This document shows, one piece after another, positions 61,862 to 64,000 of a stretch of 64,000 bases of DNA. Within the stretch, counting starts at the first letter, position 1; every line of letters begins with the position of its first letter. The position numbers and the translations under genes are program-made. The DNA is from Proteromonas lacertae (lineage: Eukaryota > Sar > Bigyra > Opalinata > Proteromonadidae): the NCBI GenBank assembly GCA_002245135.1, contig NGBS01001160.1:372001-436000 (forward strand), read 5' to 3'. Below the pieces are notes generated by a model. That model was not told the origin of the DNA and ran no database searches. It worked only from the letters and a program-made list of their open reading frames with translations.

Positions 61862-63107
61862 ATGGAGATAGAAAATCAATTAACTGACAAATTAGATCTC
61901 TTCATACAAGAAATGGAAGATTATTTATTTTGTCTTAATTTAAGACTTGAAATGGTATGTATGAAGCACTTTTATTACTAGAAATATTTGGAGCTAAATT
62001 CGTATAAAAAATGTTTTCAGCTAATGAGAAAGAAAGAAATTCCAAAAGCTGAACAGTCAGAAGATGAAAAACCAACAAATGTAATATCTGCAAGTTATCT
62101 GAAAGTATAATATTATTCAATTTAGCATAGAAATTGTTTGGAACTAAAGGGGTGCCAGAGAAGATCAATCAAACTATTAATCAGAATAAAAAAATAAAAT
62201 CAACCACTACAAATCGAAATATTAAGAATAACATTCCTCCACCTCCATCTTCTCCTACTAAATCTCCTCAACCGATTGTAAATACTGCAGAACAACCAAC
62301 TGCAACTCCAATAAAGAAAGAATCACATACACTACCAAAGCAGCTAAGAGAAAGCATATTAGAGTATTATAAAATTGAAATAATTATGTAGATACTCTAA
62401 TTTATTACAAAAATGCAATAATTTGGATAATAAAGAAGGAAATGAATCAAGATTATTATTTCAAAAAGTATGTCAATATAGTATACATTTTTGAATAATA
62501 ATCTATTCCATAGAAGATTCTGCTTTTCCTGAATCAGATTTTAACAGTATCTATACATTATTAATATATATATATTATAGAAATAAATGAACTATGTAAC
62601 ATGGCAAATGATTTACTCACAGTTAAACAATACACACCAGAAATATCATTCATAAATTCATACAAACTATCACTCATCAAAATGTCATTAATCAATCTTC
62701 TAAATCAATCATATCCTACCACTCATATACTATCAGAAATACCAACAAAAAGAGAAACTGAGTCTTTTATGATTCCTTATCATTTAATAAATCATCCAAT
62801 TCTTTCAATAATAAATGAAATAAAACAACCTTCCAATCATTTACTCTCCACACTTTCTGATATTTTATATGGTTATGAGATTGAGAAGAATACAGAAAAT
62901 CAACTGAAATTATTGCAGAATAGAATATATCAACTAGTAAAGGATGAATTTGTTTTTCTTTCACAAAGTATAGAAATGATTATTTTGTTTATTGTTATAG
63001 ATTGGCCAAAGAATGAAAGTTTAAGAAAGCTGTATTTCAGAATATCTTGTTTTTTATTTTCAGTTTTAGAGAATAGAATCACATCTGTTATTTTAAGAAA
63101 CAAATAA
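61862..63107 (+). CDS. Unknown protein, 365 aa
   Basis: Six exons joined by GTAT..TAG introns at 61955-61981, 62105-62130, 62364-62391, 62481-62513 and 62547-62580 (26-34 nt) produce one continuous frame. The N-terminal ~70 residues are helical (MEIENQLTDKLDLFIQEMED ... LMRKKEIPKAE). A Pro/Ser/Thr/Asn-rich linker follows (NNIPPPPSSPTKSPQ). The C-terminal ~200 residues are again helical with hydrophobic stretches (MIILFIVIDWP, YFRISCFLFSVLENRI), more likely buried helices than membrane spans. No motif places it in a family. It lies tail-to-tail with the Rac-like gene, 55 bp apart. Reality is supported by five clean introns. Confidence 0.55.
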
Positions 63108-63162
63108 AAACACAATATACTTATACATATATAGATAGATTAATAGTAAATGATTAAGTAAT

Positions 63163-63920
63163 TTAAAGTATAATACAACATTTGCGATGATGTCTTGTTC
63201 TGTGAGATTCATTTTCTCTATAATATATGTAATAAAATATTTATACTTTTTACCATATAGAGCTTCCTTTATAGCAGCTTCAAATAATTCATTCAATCCT
63301 TCTTGAGTTAAGGCAGAGCATTCATAATATGAGTTTAGTTTCATTTCTTGGCATACTCTTTCACCTTCCGCTGTTTCTACTACATCATCCAAACCACGTG
63401 CCTTTATCTGTTGTACTTGATCTTCATCGTCTCTAAGATCTTTTTTTGTGCCAACTAGCACTCTAATGGCATTGGGTGAGTAATTTTTGATTTCTGTCAC
63501 CCATTTATTCTGAACATTCTCTAAAGATGTTTTGCTGACTAATGAAAAGGCTACTAAGAATATGTTTACATTGGAATAGCTTAATGATCTTACACTATCA
63601 TAATCTTCTTGTCCTGCTGTATCCCAAAGGTTAAGATTGACAATTTCACCATTATCTAATCTAACTGAGAAAGTATAGTTCTCAAAAACTAAACGAGTAT
63701 ATTGATTAGATGAAATAATACCTGTAGGCACATGATCTCTAGGACATTCGCCTTTCGCAAACGAGATTAACAAGGATGTTTTTCCAATTGCGCCATCACT
63801 ATCAAATGTAAACATATGACATACCCAACTATAACGCATTTCAATGATTTGGTGTTTACATCAGCATTTATACTATCCTAAACAATATGCATACATTTAT
63901 ACTGATTCAACTACTTGCAT
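63163..63920 (-). CDS. Rac/Rho-family small GTPase
   Basis: Four introns (63878-63902, 63799-63824, 63689-63721, 63218-63246) give 214 residues. G1 is GDGAIGKTSLL and switch I VPTVFENYTF is created only by splicing the 33-nt third intron, which contains no stop and would otherwise insert 11 residues into the effector loop. G3 is WDTAGQEDYD and G4 VGTKKDL (TKKD replaces TKLD/TQID). A Rho-insert-type segment (ARGLDDVVETAEG) is present. The C-terminus is basic (RTRHHRKC) and ends CIIL, a CAAX box with terminal Leu, predicting geranylgeranylation and membrane attachment. A short N-terminal extension precedes LKCVIVGDG. It regulates actin and polarity. The start codon overlaps an AACGAAT word. Confidence 0.92.
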
Positions 63921-63970
63921 TCGTTTAAACTTTTATGAAGAAAAAAGTGTGATTTTTGTGTGTTTTAAAT

Positions 63971-63981
63971 GAAACGAATAT
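63971..63981. promoter_or_regulatory. GAAACGAATAT element at window edge
   Basis: A perfect GAAACGAATAT lies 51 bp upstream of the Rac-like start and 19 bp from the end of the window. It may instead serve a gene beginning to the right. Confidence 0.4.
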
Positions 63982-64000
63982 AATTATTAGAACAGGTTTT

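Overview
This is a strongly A+T-rich, gene-dense stretch of nuclear DNA from a unicellular eukaryote that uses the standard genetic code. About thirty protein genes lie on both strands, often less than 100 bp apart; one convergent pair is separated by 18 bp. Nearly every gene is split by very short introns. Most that I traced are 24-44 nt, commonly 26-33, beginning GTAT and ending TAG, with no pyrimidine tract or branch-site word visible by eye. The gene set (SAM50, a Tom40/VDAC-type porin, cardiolipin synthase, bacterial-type isoleucyl-tRNA synthetase, kinesin-9, a tubulin-deglutamylase-type carboxypeptidase, a p25-alpha/Sfi1-like protein) indicates a mitochondriate organism with cilia or flagella. 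I cannot place it more precisely; a protist is most likely.

Layout. 1-7,500: a secreted protein (partial), DIS3 exosome nuclease, cardiolipin synthase, farnesyl/geranylgeranyl-transferase alpha subunit, and an unknown protein. 7,600-13,950: a secretory-pathway glycosyltransferase cluster, with three GT61 paralogues (one broken), one GT77-like gene, two remnants of its 5' end, and an FkbM methyltransferase. 13,950-18,720: cytosolic carboxypeptidase, SAM50 and IMP4. 18,850-31,720: a 1,322-residue coiled-coil protein with NPF motifs, a ~2,000-residue p25-alpha plus Sfi1-repeat protein, and kinesin-9. 31,800-38,100: a NEK-like pseudokinase, a membrane-anchored GT61, MSH2 and a small gene. 38,470-48,530: topoisomerase II, IleRS, a type I membrane protein and a porin. 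48,680-56,300: a zinc-ribbon/charged-helix/PH-like protein, an F-box-cyclin protein and a DEAD-box helicase. 56,400-64,000: a BIG-type Sec7 ARF-GEF, an unknown protein and a Rac-like GTPase.

Themes. Ribosome and RNA maturation (DIS3, IMP4, the DDX51-like helicase), mitochondrial outer-membrane assembly (SAM50, porin), cytoskeleton and cilia (kinesin-9, carboxypeptidase, p25-alpha/Sfi1, pseudokinase) and secretory glycosylation are all represented. The prenyltransferase subunit and a Rho GTPase ending in the CAAX box CIIL fall in the same window.

Three points stand out. A few introns look like minor-spliceosome AT-AC introns among the GTAT-TAG ones. The GT61 paralogues are mosaics with an exchanged variable cassette. 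Topoisomerase II and a few other conserved genes carry repeated single-base frame discontinuities, all of the same sign; these may be assembly error or real frameshifting. An 11-bp element, GAAACGAATAT or its complement, sits just upstream of many start codons. No RNA genes, CRISPR arrays, viral fossils or transposons were recognised.
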